NCBI GenBank assembly: GCA_947586255.1
Contig: CANPXP010000007.1
Span: 27,971 to 91,970 of the forward strand
Reading direction: 5' to 3'
DNA length: 64,000 nt
Origin: an uncultured Lachnospiraceae bacterium
Lineage (GTDB): Bacteria; Bacillota; Clostridia; Lachnospirales; Lachnospiraceae
Positions 8,996-17,734 of this stretch are shown here, one piece after another. Position 1 is the first letter of the stretch, and each line of letters opens with the position of its first letter. A program made the translations under genes and the position numbers. Below the pieces are notes generated by a model. It was not told the origin of the DNA and made no database searches. It was given only the letters and a program-made list of their open reading frames with translations.

Positions 8996-10732
8996 ATGAA
9001 CGAACAAAGGAAAAAGAATAACTTTGTGCTCCAGGCGGGGATTCTTGCGGCATCGGGCATGATCGTCAAGGTGATCAGCCTGATTTACCGCAGCCCGCTT
9101 CGGAGTATTATCGGTCTGGAGGGCAACGGATATTATTCCGTTGCCATGAATCTCTATACGATCATTCTGTTGATCTCATCTTACAGTATCCCTTCGGCGA
9201 TCTCCAAGGTGATCGCGCAAAAGCTGGCATTTAAAGAGTACCGCAACGCACAGCGCGTTTTTCAGTGCGCGCTGCTCTATGTGCTCGTGGTGGGTGGGAT
9301 CGCGTCTGTGTTTACTTTTGTGGCGGCGCCGTACCTGGTGATTGACAACTCGGTCGTGGCGCTGCGTGTTTTGGCGCCCACCATTTTTTTCTCCGGATTT
9401 CTGGGAGTGCTCCGGGGATATTTTCAGGCGCACGGCTCCATGCTGCACACGTCGCTGTCCCAGATCTTAGAGCAGATCTTCAACGCCGCGGTCAGCATCG
9501 GGGCGGCGTATCTGCTGATGGATATGGTGTCCGGCAGCAGCGAGACGACGCAGGCGATTTACGGCTCGGCGGGAAGCGCCATCGGCACGGGAGCCGGGGT
9601 CGTGTCCGCCCTGCTCTTTATGTTCGGCATGTATATGCTCAACCGCAGGATGCTGCTGAGGCGCTCCGCCCATGACAAGACGGGCAAGCTGGACAGCTAC
9701 GGCGAGATTTTTAAGATTATCCTGACGGTGGTTACGCCTTTTATCCTGAGCACCTTTATCTACAACTGTTCCACTGTGGTGAACATGAAGATCTATGAGT
9801 ATGTGCTGATTCACTACAGGGAGGGAAACGAAATCGCGGTGGCGATCGATTACGGCATTTTTGCGACCCAGGCGGTGGCCATGGTCAATATCCCGATCGC
9901 GCTGGCTTCCGCCATGTCGTCCGCGACGATACCCGGCGTGGCGGCGTCCTACGCGAGAGGGGAACTGGAGGAGACGAGAGGGCTTGTGGCGAAGGCGGTC
10001 CGCATGACGATGCTGGTGTCCATCCCGGCGGCGGTGGGAATGCTCCTTCTGGCGAAGCCCATCATGTATTTTATTTTTCCGCAGAAGGACTCGCTGGAAC
10101 AGGCGTCGGGGCTTCTGGCGGCGCTGTCGGTGACGGTGGTGCTCTACGGCTTGTCCACGCTGACGAACGCCGTGCTGCAGGGGATCGGACGGGTCAACAC
10201 GCCGGTGATCCACTCGGCGGTGGCGCTGGTCGTTCAGATGGCGGGGCTGGTCGCGCTGCTCCTCTACACGGATCTCAATCTGTATGCGCTGGTATGCGCC
10301 AACGTCATCTACTCCTTTGTCATGTGCCTGTTAAACTGGTTTTCCGTCAGGAGACATCTGGGATACAGACAGGAGATCGTGAGAACCTTCTTAAAGCCCT
10401 TCGCCGCGTCGCTTGTGATGGGAGCCGTGGCGTTCGGCATGTATGAGAGCGTGTACATGCTGCTGCCGGTGAGCCGGATCGCGCTGCTTGCGGCGATCGG
10501 CGTCGGCGTTGTCATCTATTTCCTGGTGATTCTTCTGATCGGCGGCGTCAACGAGCAGGAACTTCTGGCCTTTCCGAAGGGTGCGTTCCTGGTGCGGTGC
10601 GCGAAAAAACTGCACCTTCTGCATGACGACGGACACGGACCCCGGGAGAGCGCGGCACGCCGGAAGGAGAAGCCGGAAAAGAGGAAGCGCCGAAAGAAGA
10701 AAAAAGAGAAAAAACACAAGGATCCTGTATAA
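8996..10732 (+). CDS. MurJ/SpoVB-type polysaccharide or lipid-linked precursor flippase
   Basis: This is a 578-residue integral membrane protein of the MOP exporter superfamily (polysaccharide biosynthesis/MurJ/SpoVB branch). Members flip lipid-linked wall or surface-polymer precursors across the membrane. About 14 hydrophobic segments are visible, starting with FVLQAGILAASGMIVKVISL. The C-terminal 40 residues form a strongly basic cytosolic tail of Lys, Arg and Glu. The gene follows glgA after 28 bases without an obvious terminator. Whether it acts in vegetative peptidoglycan synthesis or spore cortex synthesis cannot be told from sequence. The ribosome-binding site is weak. Confidence 0.85.
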   Translation: MNEQRKKNNFVLQAGILAASGMIVKVISLIYRSPLRSIIGLEGNGYYSVAMNLYTIILLISSYSIPSAISKVIAQKLAFKEYRNAQRVFQCALLYVLVVGGIASVFTFVAAPYLVIDNSVVALRVLAPTIFFSGFLGVLRGYFQAHGSMLHTSLSQILEQIFNAAVSIGAAYLLMDMVSGSSETTQAIYGSAGSAIGTGAGVVSALLFMFGMYMLNRRMLLRRSAHDKTGKLDSYGEIFKIILTVVTPFILSTFIYNCSTVVNMKIYEYVLIHYREGNEIAVAIDYGIFATQAVAMVNIPIALASAMSSATIPGVAASYARGELEETRGLVAKAVRMTMLVSIPAAVGMLLLAKPIMYFIFPQKDSLEQASGLLAALSVTVVLYGLSTLTNAVLQGIGRVNTPVIHSAVALVVQMAGLVALLLYTDLNLYALVCANVIYSFVMCLLNWFSVRRHLGYRQEIVRTFLKPFAASLVMGAVAFGMYESVYMLLPVSRIALLAAIGVGVVIYFLVILLIGGVNEQELLAFPKGAFLVRCAKKLHLLHDDGHGPRESAARRKEKPEKRKRRKKKKEKKHKDPV

Positions 10733-10777
10733 ATAATTGTCCGAAGACAAATACTGTCTGGGACAATTATTTTTTTT
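10731..10777 (+). terminator. Strong hairpin terminator overlapping the flippase stop codon
   Basis: A perfect 12-bp outer stem (AAATAATTGTCC with GGACAATTATTT), an inner AGACA/TGTCT stem and a run of T form a typical intrinsic terminator. The T run directly abuts the AGGAGG of the next gene. Confidence 0.85.
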
Positions 10778-10790
10778 AGGAGGTAGGCAA

Positions 10791-10976
10791 ATGGCAAATT
10801 TATCGGAGCTGGATCTGCAGAATCTCCGCCACCTGATGGGCGGCTACGACGTGACGCACTGCAAGCTGAAAGAGTACGCGGCGTGCGCTGACGACACGAA
10901 GGTAAAGCAGTTTTTTGAAAAAGGCGCGCAGTCCGCGCTGCAGAACAAGCAGCAGCTGATGGAGTATCTGCGATAG
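10791..10976 (+). CDS. Small CotF-like helical protein
   Basis: This 61-residue protein starts at ATG 10791, with AGGAGG at 10778-10783 directly after a terminator hairpin. It is predicted to be alpha-helical (NLSELDLQNLRHLMGGYDV, then KQFFEKGAQSALQNKQQLM). Composition, size and its partner directly downstream resemble small clostridial spore-coat/ferritin-like helical proteins. I cannot assign a specific function. Whether it is transcribed by read-through of the hairpin or from a promoter inside the flippase gene is unclear. Confidence 0.7.
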   Translation: MANLSELDLQNLRHLMGGYDVTHCKLKEYAACADDTKVKQFFEKGAQSALQNKQQLMEYLR

Positions 10977-11011
10977 CGCATATCGCGAATCGGGAAGAAA
11001 TGGAGGTTATG

Positions 11012-11272
11012 ATGCAGATGGAAGAGAAGACAATGGTGGTGGATACGCTGGCGGGAATCAACGGGGAGCTGGTGCGCTTCGGGGAGATGATCGCGCAGAC
11101 CGAGAACAAGGAGTTAAAGCAGACGCTGAAGCAGTTCCGCAACGCCTGTGAACAGTCCCAGGAGGAACTGTACCAGATCGCGCGGGAGAAGTCCTATTAT
11201 GTGCCGGCCGCGAAGGCGACACAGGCGGAGATCGATCATGTGAAGTCCCTGTTCTCCTCAAACACGCTGTAA
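11012..11272 (+). CDS. CotF-family spore coat protein
   Basis: This is an 86-residue helical protein with Coat F-type features: VVDTLAGINGELVRFGEMIA, an internal helix with TLKQFRNACEQSQEELYQIA, and a YYVPAAKA segment near the C-terminus. Members are packed in the endospore coat. The start at ATG 11012 has GGAGG at 11002-11006; ATG 11018 is also possible. It pairs with the 61-residue protein upstream, 35 bases away, and is followed by a terminator. Confidence 0.8.
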   Translation: MQMEEKTMVVDTLAGINGELVRFGEMIAQTENKELKQTLKQFRNACEQSQEELYQIAREKSYYVPAAKATQAEIDHVKSLFSSNTL

Positions 11273-11290
11273 GGCGAAAACGTGTGACCG

Positions 11291-11328
11291 AAAAGACTGC
11301 ATCCGGAAACGGCCGCAGTCTTTTTTTT
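11291..11328 (+). terminator. Rho-independent terminator after cotF-like gene
   Basis: A stem AAAAGACTGC/GCAGTCTTTT with an inner CCG-GAAA-CGG hairpin is followed by eight T. Confidence 0.85.
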
Positions 11329-11413
11329 GCGTTGCCGTGTTGTATTCCGGCGCGCTTTGTGATAAGATAAGCGAACACGCCGGCTGATCCGGCGCGGAGG
11401 GAGCAGGAGAAAT

Positions 11414-12802
11414 ATGAACAGGACGCTGCACAAATTTATCGGGGACCGCGCTTTCTACAAAATGGTGCTGACGATCGCCGTCCCCATCATGATACAGAAT
11501 GGCATCACGAATTTCGTGAGTCTGCTCGACAATATTATGATCGGGCGTGTCGGCACGGAACCCATGTCCGGCGTCGCCATCGTCAATCAGCTTCTCTTTG
11601 TCTACAATCTCTGTCTGTTCGGCGGCGTGTCGGGCGCGGGCATTTTCACCGCGCAGTATTTCGGGCAGAAGAACGACGAGGGCGTCCGCCGCACGGTGCG
11701 CATGAAGCTGTGGATCGTCGCGGCGATCACTCTGGCGACGACGGCGCTTCTTCTCGCGGCGGGAAATGAGCTGATTGCCCTGTATCTCAGGGGAGAGGGA
11801 ACGGCCGAGAGCGCCGCGGCGACGCTTCTGTACGGCAGACAGTATCTGCTGATCATGCTGCTCGGTCTGCCGCCCTTTATGATGGTGCAGGTCTACTCCA
11901 GCACGCTGCGGGAATGCGGGCGGACGATTCTGCCGATGCTTGCCGGCATCGTGGCCGTGTTCGTGAATCTGGTGCTGAATTACATTCTGATCTACGGCAA
12001 ATTCGGCGCGCCGGCGCTGGGAGTGGCGGGCGCGGCCATCGCCACGATCCTGTCCCGCTATGTGGAGGCGGCGATCGTGCTTGTCCACACGCACAGGCAT
12101 AAAGAACAAAACCCGTTCGCCGAGGGACTCTATACAACGCTGAGAGTGCCGCTTGACCTGACGGGCAGAATCATCACAAAAGGGCTTCCGCTCCTTCTGA
12201 ACGAGACATTATGGGCAGCCGGCGTGGCGATGCTGACACAGTGCTATTCCGTGCGCGGCCTGCATGTGATCGCGGCGCAGAACATCTCCAATACCATCAA
12301 CAACGTGTTCAACATCGTCTTCATCGCGCTGGGGGACTCTGTGGCGATTGTGGTCGGACAGCTTCTCGGCGCGGGCAGGATGAAGGAGGCCAGGGAGGCC
12401 GACAACCGGATGATCGCCTTCTCGGTCATGTGCTGCGTGCTCGTCGCCGCCGTCATGTTCCTGCTGGCGCCGTTCTTTCCGATGCTCTACAACACCGAGG
12501 AGGAGGTGCGCAGGCTCGCCGGGGAGTTCATCATGATCACGGCGGTCTTCATGCCGCAGAACGCTTTCCTGCACGCGGCGTATTTCACCCTGCGCTCCGG
12601 CGGCCGGACGGTGGTCACCTTCCTGTTCGACAGCGTGTTTATCTGGTGCGTCAGTGTGACGATCGCGTTCGTGTTAAGCCGGTTTACGGCGCTGCCGGTG
12701 ACGGTTGTCTTTACCTTCGTCCAGTTGGGGGACATCATCAAGTGCGTGATCGGCTTCGCGCTGGTGAAGAAGGGCGTGTGGCTGAGAAATATTGTGGCGT
12801 AG
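11414..12802 (+). CDS. MATE-family efflux transporter
   Basis: This is a 462-residue, 12-helix membrane protein with the MATE fold. The N-terminal half contains PIMIQNGITNFVSLLDNIMIGR, and the second half repeats the pattern around GLPLLLNETLWAAGVAMLTQ. Members exchange Na+ or H+ for cationic drugs or metabolites. GGAGGGAGCAGGAG precedes ATG 11414. The stop is 8 bases from the stop of convergent rqcH, leaving no room for a separate terminator. The substrate is unknown. Confidence 0.9.
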   Translation: MNRTLHKFIGDRAFYKMVLTIAVPIMIQNGITNFVSLLDNIMIGRVGTEPMSGVAIVNQLLFVYNLCLFGGVSGAGIFTAQYFGQKNDEGVRRTVRMKLWIVAAITLATTALLLAAGNELIALYLRGEGTAESAAATLLYGRQYLLIMLLGLPPFMMVQVYSSTLRECGRTILPMLAGIVAVFVNLVLNYILIYGKFGAPALGVAGAAIATILSRYVEAAIVLVHTHRHKEQNPFAEGLYTTLRVPLDLTGRIITKGLPLLLNETLWAAGVAMLTQCYSVRGLHVIAAQNISNTINNVFNIVFIALGDSVAIVVGQLLGAGRMKEAREADNRMIAFSVMCCVLVAAVMFLLAPFFPMLYNTEEEVRRLAGEFIMITAVFMPQNAFLHAAYFTLRSGGRTVVTFLFDSVFIWCVSVTIAFVLSRFTALPVTVVFTFVQLGDIIKCVIGFALVKKGVWLRNIVA

Positions 12803-12810
12803 GCGGGCGC

Positions 12811-14646
12811 TCAGTCGGCCTGCCGGATTCCGGAGATGTCGGCGTCGATCGCCAGAGAGTAGTTGGTGTAGTAGACCACGAAGCCCGGCTTCGCGCCGTT
12901 CGGTTTTTTCACGTTCTTGCGCCTGAGATAGTCGATCTCCACTTTCTCCTGTTCGCGGCCTTTGGAATAGTAGGCGGCGAGGCGCGCGGCCTCCTCGAAG
13001 GTGCGGTCGGGCAGTTCCCGGCCCTCGGTCTTGACGACCACGTGGGAGCTGGGAATTTTTTTGGCGTGAAACCACCAGTCGTTCCCGTTGGCGAACTTAA
13101 AGGTCAGCTCGTCGTTCTGATAGTTGTTCTTTCCCACATACATGTGAAAACCGTCGCTGCTGATGTAGTGAAAGGGTCTGCTGGTGACGCGGACCTTCTT
13201 TGCGCCGCCTTTCCGGCGGATATAGCCGCTCTCGATCAGCTCCTCCCGGATCTGCACCAGGTCCTCCTCCTGCATGGCGATGTCGAGGGAGGTGAGGACG
13301 GATTCCAGGTGGGAGATCTCTTCTTTGACCTGAATGGTCAATTCGGAGAGCGCCTCGTAAGTGCGCTTCAGCTTTCCGTATTTGTCGAAATATTTCTTGG
13401 CGTTTTCCTGCGGTGTGAGCGTATCGTCCAGCGGGATCGTGACGGTCTCGCCGGTGTGGTAATCAAGGGCTTCCATGGATTTGGCGCCCGGCTCCACGCT
13501 GTAGCCGTAGGCGTTTAACAGCTCGCCGTATACTCTGTATTTCTCGCGCTTTTCCGTGTCCTGCATCTGTCTCGTCTGCAGGTCGTATTTCTTGATGTTG
13601 CGCTCCAGGGCGGTCTGCACGATGCGCCGCAGATCGGCGGACTTCTGCCGGATGCGGATCACGGCGCTCTTCTGGGCGTAATACTGTTCCAGGAGCGCGC
13701 TGGCGGAAGGGCAGCGCCGGGAGTCCATATCGGCGTAGAGCGTCAGGGGCAGTGAGGCGTACTCGACGGGCTCCGAGCCGTTGTAGACGATGGTGGGGGT
13801 GAAATTTCCGCGTACGATCTGCGCCGTCATATCGGTCAGCACGCCGAAGAGCGCGTGAAGCGTCTCCTCGTCCAGGGCGCCTGCGGGCATGTCGCCGTCT
13901 ATGCCTGCGCGGTGGCAGATTTCCTGAGCGATGACGGGTGACAGCCCCGTGTACGAGGTGTAGAGCGCCTTAAAAAGCGGCATGGGCTTCAGACGCAGCT
14001 GCGCGGACAGATCCTCGCAGGTGAGCGGCACGCGGTCCTTCTCGTCCGTCAGGAAGGGCCGGGATGTGCCGGCGTCGGGAGCGGTCGCAACGGCGGCCGC
14101 CATGTCCGTGTAGGCCGCGCAGAAGCGCAAGGGATTTTCCTTGTCCTGGGTGTGCGGGATGAAATACGCCCGCCCCGGCAGTACCTCGCGCACGGAGCTG
14201 ACCAGGCCGGAGATGTGCTTGATGCTGTCGATGATTACGCCGCGGTCGTCGCAGAAGATGATGTTGCTGTGTTTGCCCATCACCTCCACGATCAGCTGCT
14301 TGCGGCACAGGTCGCCCAGCTCGTTCAGATGTTCCAATTCCAGCCGGATGACGCGCTCCAGACCGGGCTGCGCAATGTCCGTGATCCGCGCGTTCTGCAG
14401 ATGTTTGCGCAACAGCATACAGAAGCCCGGCGCTGTCTGCGGGCCGGCCTTGTTGGTCTCCGTCAGGTAGACCAGCGGGAGGGAGGCGTCAGCGGACAGC
14501 AGCAGCCTGTGCTGCGCGCCGTTGTTCCTGACAGTGAGAAGCAGCTCGTCGCTCTCGGGCTGCGCGATCTTATAGATGCGTCCGCCGAGGAGCGTCTTTT
14601 GCAGTTCTTCTGTGATATTTGCGATTGTGATGCCGTCGAGTGCCAT
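12811..14646 (-). CDS. rqcH: Ribosome quality-control factor RqcH (Rqc2/NFACT family)
   Basis: RqcH binds obstructed 50S subunits and recruits tRNA-Ala to add C-terminal alanine tails that mark stalled peptides for degradation. The 611-residue protein has NFACT-N (residues about 1-210), a helical/coiled-coil middle (about 270-430) and NFACT-R (about 470-585, with DGFHMYVGKNNYQND and NDWWFHAKKIPSSHVV). The conserved Asp-Arg pair of NFACT-N appears as Glu97-Arg98 (GLERVI). The start has AAGGAG upstream. It lies 45 bases downstream of the GT-C-like gene on the same strand. Confidence 0.92.
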   Translation of the reverse strand: MALDGITIANITEELQKTLLGGRIYKIAQPESDELLLTVRNNGAQHRLLLSADASLPLVYLTETNKAGPQTAPGFCMLLRKHLQNARITDIAQPGLERVIRLELEHLNELGDLCRKQLIVEVMGKHSNIIFCDDRGVIIDSIKHISGLVSSVREVLPGRAYFIPHTQDKENPLRFCAAYTDMAAAVATAPDAGTSRPFLTDEKDRVPLTCEDLSAQLRLKPMPLFKALYTSYTGLSPVIAQEICHRAGIDGDMPAGALDEETLHALFGVLTDMTAQIVRGNFTPTIVYNGSEPVEYASLPLTLYADMDSRRCPSASALLEQYYAQKSAVIRIRQKSADLRRIVQTALERNIKKYDLQTRQMQDTEKREKYRVYGELLNAYGYSVEPGAKSMEALDYHTGETVTIPLDDTLTPQENAKKYFDKYGKLKRTYEALSELTIQVKEEISHLESVLTSLDIAMQEEDLVQIREELIESGYIRRKGGAKKVRVTSRPFHYISSDGFHMYVGKNNYQNDELTFKFANGNDWWFHAKKIPSSHVVVKTEGRELPDRTFEEAARLAAYYSKGREQEKVEIDYLRRKNVKKPNGAKPGFVVYYTNYSLAIDADISGIRQAD

Positions 14647-14691
14647 AGCTTTTTCGCGCTCCTTTTCTGGACCTGACGAAAACGCGAGAAA

Positions 14692-16341
14692 TTAGTCGTC
14701 AAGCGATTCCGGATATTTGTCAAGTAGCTCAAAATATTGGCTGATGTCGTCGAAGCCGTATACGATATAATTGTTGTCCCAATAAACAACATAAGTTTCT
14801 ATTGTATCTGGCAGATGCGTTTGGGGAAGATCCTCATTCTGATCAAACAGTAAAAAAATCTTTCCGGACGGCAGTGTCTCGTGACTGGTGGATTGTAGCC
14901 AGGTGCTGGGAGTAAGATGATTGTCTCCTTTTTCTACTGTCCACATCTCTATTCGACCGTCTGAAAGTTCTGTCATTATGTTGCTGTTCCAGAACGGGGC
15001 GATGCCCTGTGTATAATCGGTGTCTTTCAGCCATTCGGAGACTGCCAGAATGTTCGGGTCATTGGGTACTTCGACGAGCCGGCTGATCACTTGAGGATTC
15101 TGCATTGTCAGATAGCTGTTTACAAACAGCAAAATTCCAAGCCCGCCCAAAGTAAATACGCCATAATGTGGGTATCTTTTCTGGGGGGGGGCTATAGAAA
15201 GCATGATAAACAATGGTACGAACATAAAAGGCAGAAGAGGAACCCAGTAGCTTTCGTTATAAATCTTCACACCCGCGCAAATGACAAGATTTACCAGAAA
15301 CGCCGCACAGATATACAGGAGCAACACCGCCGCGGGAACGTTTAAGGATTTCATATGGCGGATACAGTATATTGCCGAGAACAGAAGAACAGCGGCAAAC
15401 AGAGGACACAGCAAATTGCAGATTCCTGCGGGACTGAATATCGGCACCTTTGGCTGCCAGCCGAAAAGAGACACCAGATCTCCTACGCAGGCAAGATAGG
15501 TGGGAAGATGAAAAAACTGCCAGCTTGATGCCGCAAGATCACTGAAGGAATAGTGTTTTGCCAGATAGGTTATATTGATCAGACAGCCTGCCCCAGAAGC
15601 GATACAGGAAAGTACAGACATAACAAATACGGTGGCTGCCGGAAATGTGTCGGAGAGAAAGTTTTTTTTCAGCAGGATCAATGCGAAGCCTGCAGCCAGG
15701 AGCGGAACATAGCATATCATCAGCTGTCGGATGCCGCCCAGCCCGGATAGAAAAGCGACGAGAAGCAAGAGAACAATACAGCCGTATTTGGAGATGGAAC
15801 GCGATTTTTGTATACAGGTAACTATCATGCACAATAAAGCCAGGGAAATGACAGAGAGGACAATGTGCGGCACATAATACGAGTTAAAAATGACGTTCCA
15901 GCCATACCACTGTCCGAACGGCGCAATTATGGCAATGGCGGCCCAGAAAGCATATTTTTTCTGTCCGATTGCGCACATCAGCAGGATCATACTGCCGGCC
16001 AAAATAAGCAGAAAAATGGCGACTGAGACAAGTCTGGCCCAATGCCAGTTGTGCGGGAAAAGAGCAAGGCCAATGCGATAAATTAACTGTGTATTGAGAA
16101 CTCTGAGCTCAGAGGAGTAGAACCAGTTTTCGGAGAGTAGAAAAGCGTGTTCGCGATTCAGTTGCGCCGCCAGTACCATCTCTGAGGAAGCGTCGCTGTT
16201 CAGCAGACTGAGGCCCGATGCGAGCATGTAGCGGAGAATCAGGAGATACATCAGTACGAAAGCGGGTATGGAGGACAGGAAGCAGAGCCGGTCGACGTCG
16301 CAGGATAGTATGCGCTTTTTTAAGTTGTCACGTGAGAACAT
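14692..16341 (-). CDS. GT-C-like multi-spanning membrane protein, probable glycosyltransferase
   Basis: This 549-residue protein has about 11-12 transmembrane segments and a soluble C-terminal domain of about 110 residues. The first external loop holds NSDASSEMV, acidic residues placed like the catalytic loop of GT-C (PMT/GT39-like) transferases that use polyprenyl-phosphate sugars outside the membrane. This assignment is by topology only. I start at ATG 16341, which has AGAAAGGA upstream; an open frame to 16410 would begin with TTG. Base composition is clearly more AT-rich than its neighbours, suggesting acquisition. Nine consecutive C (coding strand) encode the Ala-Pro-Pro-Gln region, so slippage would switch the protein off. 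Confidence 0.75.
   Translation of the reverse strand: MFSRDNLKKRILSCDVDRLCFLSSIPAFVLMYLLILRYMLASGLSLLNSDASSEMVLAAQLNREHAFLLSENWFYSSELRVLNTQLIYRIGLALFPHNWHWARLVSVAIFLLILAGSMILLMCAIGQKKYAFWAAIAIIAPFGQWYGWNVIFNSYYVPHIVLSVISLALLCMIVTCIQKSRSISKYGCIVLLLLVAFLSGLGGIRQLMICYVPLLAAGFALILLKKNFLSDTFPAATVFVMSVLSCIASGAGCLINITYLAKHYSFSDLAASSWQFFHLPTYLACVGDLVSLFGWQPKVPIFSPAGICNLLCPLFAAVLLFSAIYCIRHMKSLNVPAAVLLLYICAAFLVNLVICAGVKIYNESYWVPLLPFMFVPLFIMLSIAPPQKRYPHYGVFTLGGLGILLFVNSYLTMQNPQVISRLVEVPNDPNILAVSEWLKDTDYTQGIAPFWNSNIMTELSDGRIEMWTVEKGDNHLTPSTWLQSTSHETLPSGKIFLLFDQNEDLPQTHLPDTIETYVVYWDNNYIVYGFDDISQYFELLDKYPESLDD
15183..15191. repeat. Nine-base G/C homopolymer inside the GT-C-like gene
   Basis: Nine consecutive G on the plus strand (C on the coding strand) fall at about two thirds of the gene, between transmembrane segments. 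The frame is open with nine; eight or ten would truncate the protein. Confidence 0.9.
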
Positions 16342-16433
16342 ATCTTGAAATCCTTTCTGATTGGTCTTTGATACAAGTTCCATTATTTCATACTCATTCT
16401 GAAAACTCAAGATTCAAGATGCAACTTTCTTGA

Positions 16434-16462
16434 TTGACTACTTCCGACAATTATTCTATAAT
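16434..16462 (+). promoter_or_regulatory. Sigma-A promoter for the yicC-remA-gmk-rpoZ operon
   Basis: TTGACT (16434-16439), a 17-base spacer and TATAAT (16457-16462) form a near-consensus promoter about 65 bases before the yicC start, divergent from the GT-C-like gene. Confidence 0.8.
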
Positions 16463-16528
16463 AAAATCTGTACGCACAGGTTGAGCGGCGCAGGCGGCTT
16501 ACCGCACGAGAAAGGCGAGGATACGATT

Positions 16529-17440
16529 ATGTCAGCAACCGTACTTCTGAAGAATGAATCCGGCGTGAGGAGCATGACCGGCTTCGGCAGATCCGAGATC
16601 GCGAGGGATAACCGGAAGATCACCGTGGAGATCAAATCGGTGAATCACAGATATCTTGACCTCAACATCAAGATGCCCAAGAAGCTGAATTTCTTCGAGG
16701 CCGCGATCAGGAGTGAGCTGCAGGACTGTATTAAGCGGGGCAAGGTGGACGTCTTCATCACTTATGAGGACTTCACGGAGTCCAATGTGTGCGTGAAGTA
16801 CAACAAGAATCTGGCGGCGGAGTACATGAAATATCTGGCGCAGATGGCGGAGGACTTCGGGCTGGATAACGATGTCCGCGTGTCGACGTTGTCGAGGTAT
16901 CCGGAAGTACTCTGCATGGAGGAGCAGAGCACGGACGAGGAAGAGCTGTGGGCGTTCCTCGAGGAGGCCATCAGAGCGGCGGTCCGGCAGTTTGTCGAGA
17001 CGAGGGCGCGGGAGGGAGAGAACCTGAAGGCGGACTTGACCGGCAAGCTGGACGGTATGCTGGAGCACGTCGATTATATCACGCAGCGCTCCCCGCAGAT
17101 CATTGCGGAGTACAGGCAGAAGCTGGAGGATAAAGTCAGGGAGCTGCTCGATGACGCGCAGGTGGACGAGGCCAGGCTGCTGACGGAGGTCACGCTCTTC
17201 GCGGACAAGGTGTGCGTGGACGAGGAGCTGGTCCGTCTCAGAAGTCATATCGAGGCTGTCAGGGAAAACCTTGTAAAGGGCGGCAGCGTCGGGCGCAAGC
17301 TGGACTTCATCGCGCAGGAGATGAACCGCGAGGCGAACACCATTCTGTCCAAGGCGAACGATCTGGAGATTTCCAACCGCGCCATCGAGCTCAAGACGGA
17401 GATCGAGAAGGTCCGCGAGCAGATTCAGAATATTGAGTAG
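16529..17440 (+). CDS. yicC: YicC/YloC-family endoribonuclease
   Basis: Members of this family are stress-linked RNA-binding endoribonucleases. The 303-residue protein has the hallmark N-terminus VRSMTGFGRSE and the C-terminal DUF1732-type segment KLDFIAQEMNREANTILSKA. I use ATG 16529, with GAGG upstream at 16517-16520. The family commonly starts nearer VRSMTGFGR, so GTG 16564 is an alternative. It opens a compact operon with remA, gmk and rpoZ, the standard Firmicute order, behind a strong promoter. Confidence 0.92.
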   Translation: MSATVLLKNESGVRSMTGFGRSEIARDNRKITVEIKSVNHRYLDLNIKMPKKLNFFEAAIRSELQDCIKRGKVDVFITYEDFTESNVCVKYNKNLAAEYMKYLAQMAEDFGLDNDVRVSTLSRYPEVLCMEEQSTDEEELWAFLEEAIRAAVRQFVETRAREGENLKADLTGKLDGMLEHVDYITQRSPQIIAEYRQKLEDKVRELLDDAQVDEARLLTEVTLFADKVCVDEELVRLRSHIEAVRENLVKGGSVGRKLDFIAQEMNREANTILSKANDLEISNRAIELKTEIEKVREQIQNIE

Positions 17441-17473
17441 GAGGCGCTGCCGGGGAGGAGAGACGGCCGGAAG

Positions 17474-17734
17474 ATGGGAAGACTGATTCATATAGGATTC
17501 GGCAATGTGGTAAATACGAGCAAGATCATCGCCATCGTGAGTCCGGATTCCGCGCCCGTGAAGCGTATGGTGCAGAAGGCGAAGGAGACGGGCATGGCGA
17601 TCGACGCAACCCAGGGGCGCAGGACGAAAGCGGTGCTGGTGATGGAGAATAGCCAGATTGTGCTGTCGGCACTGCTGCCGGAAACGATTTCAGGGAGAGC
17701 CCAAGCGGAGGACACAGACACGGATGAGACGTAA
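17474..17734 (+). CDS. remA: RemA/DUF370 extracellular matrix regulator
   Basis: RemA is a DNA-binding regulator of biofilm matrix and osmoprotection genes in Bacillus. The 86-residue protein has the family core INIGFGN-like HIGFGNVVNTSKIIAIVSPD, PVKRMVQKAKE and IDATQGRRTKAVLVM. The C-terminal tail is acidic. It overlaps gmk by 11 bases in another frame, consistent with coupled translation. Targets in this organism are unknown. Confidence 0.92.
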   Translation: MGRLIHIGFGNVVNTSKIIAIVSPDSAPVKRMVQKAKETGMAIDATQGRRTKAVLVMENSQIVLSALLPETISGRAQAEDTDTDET

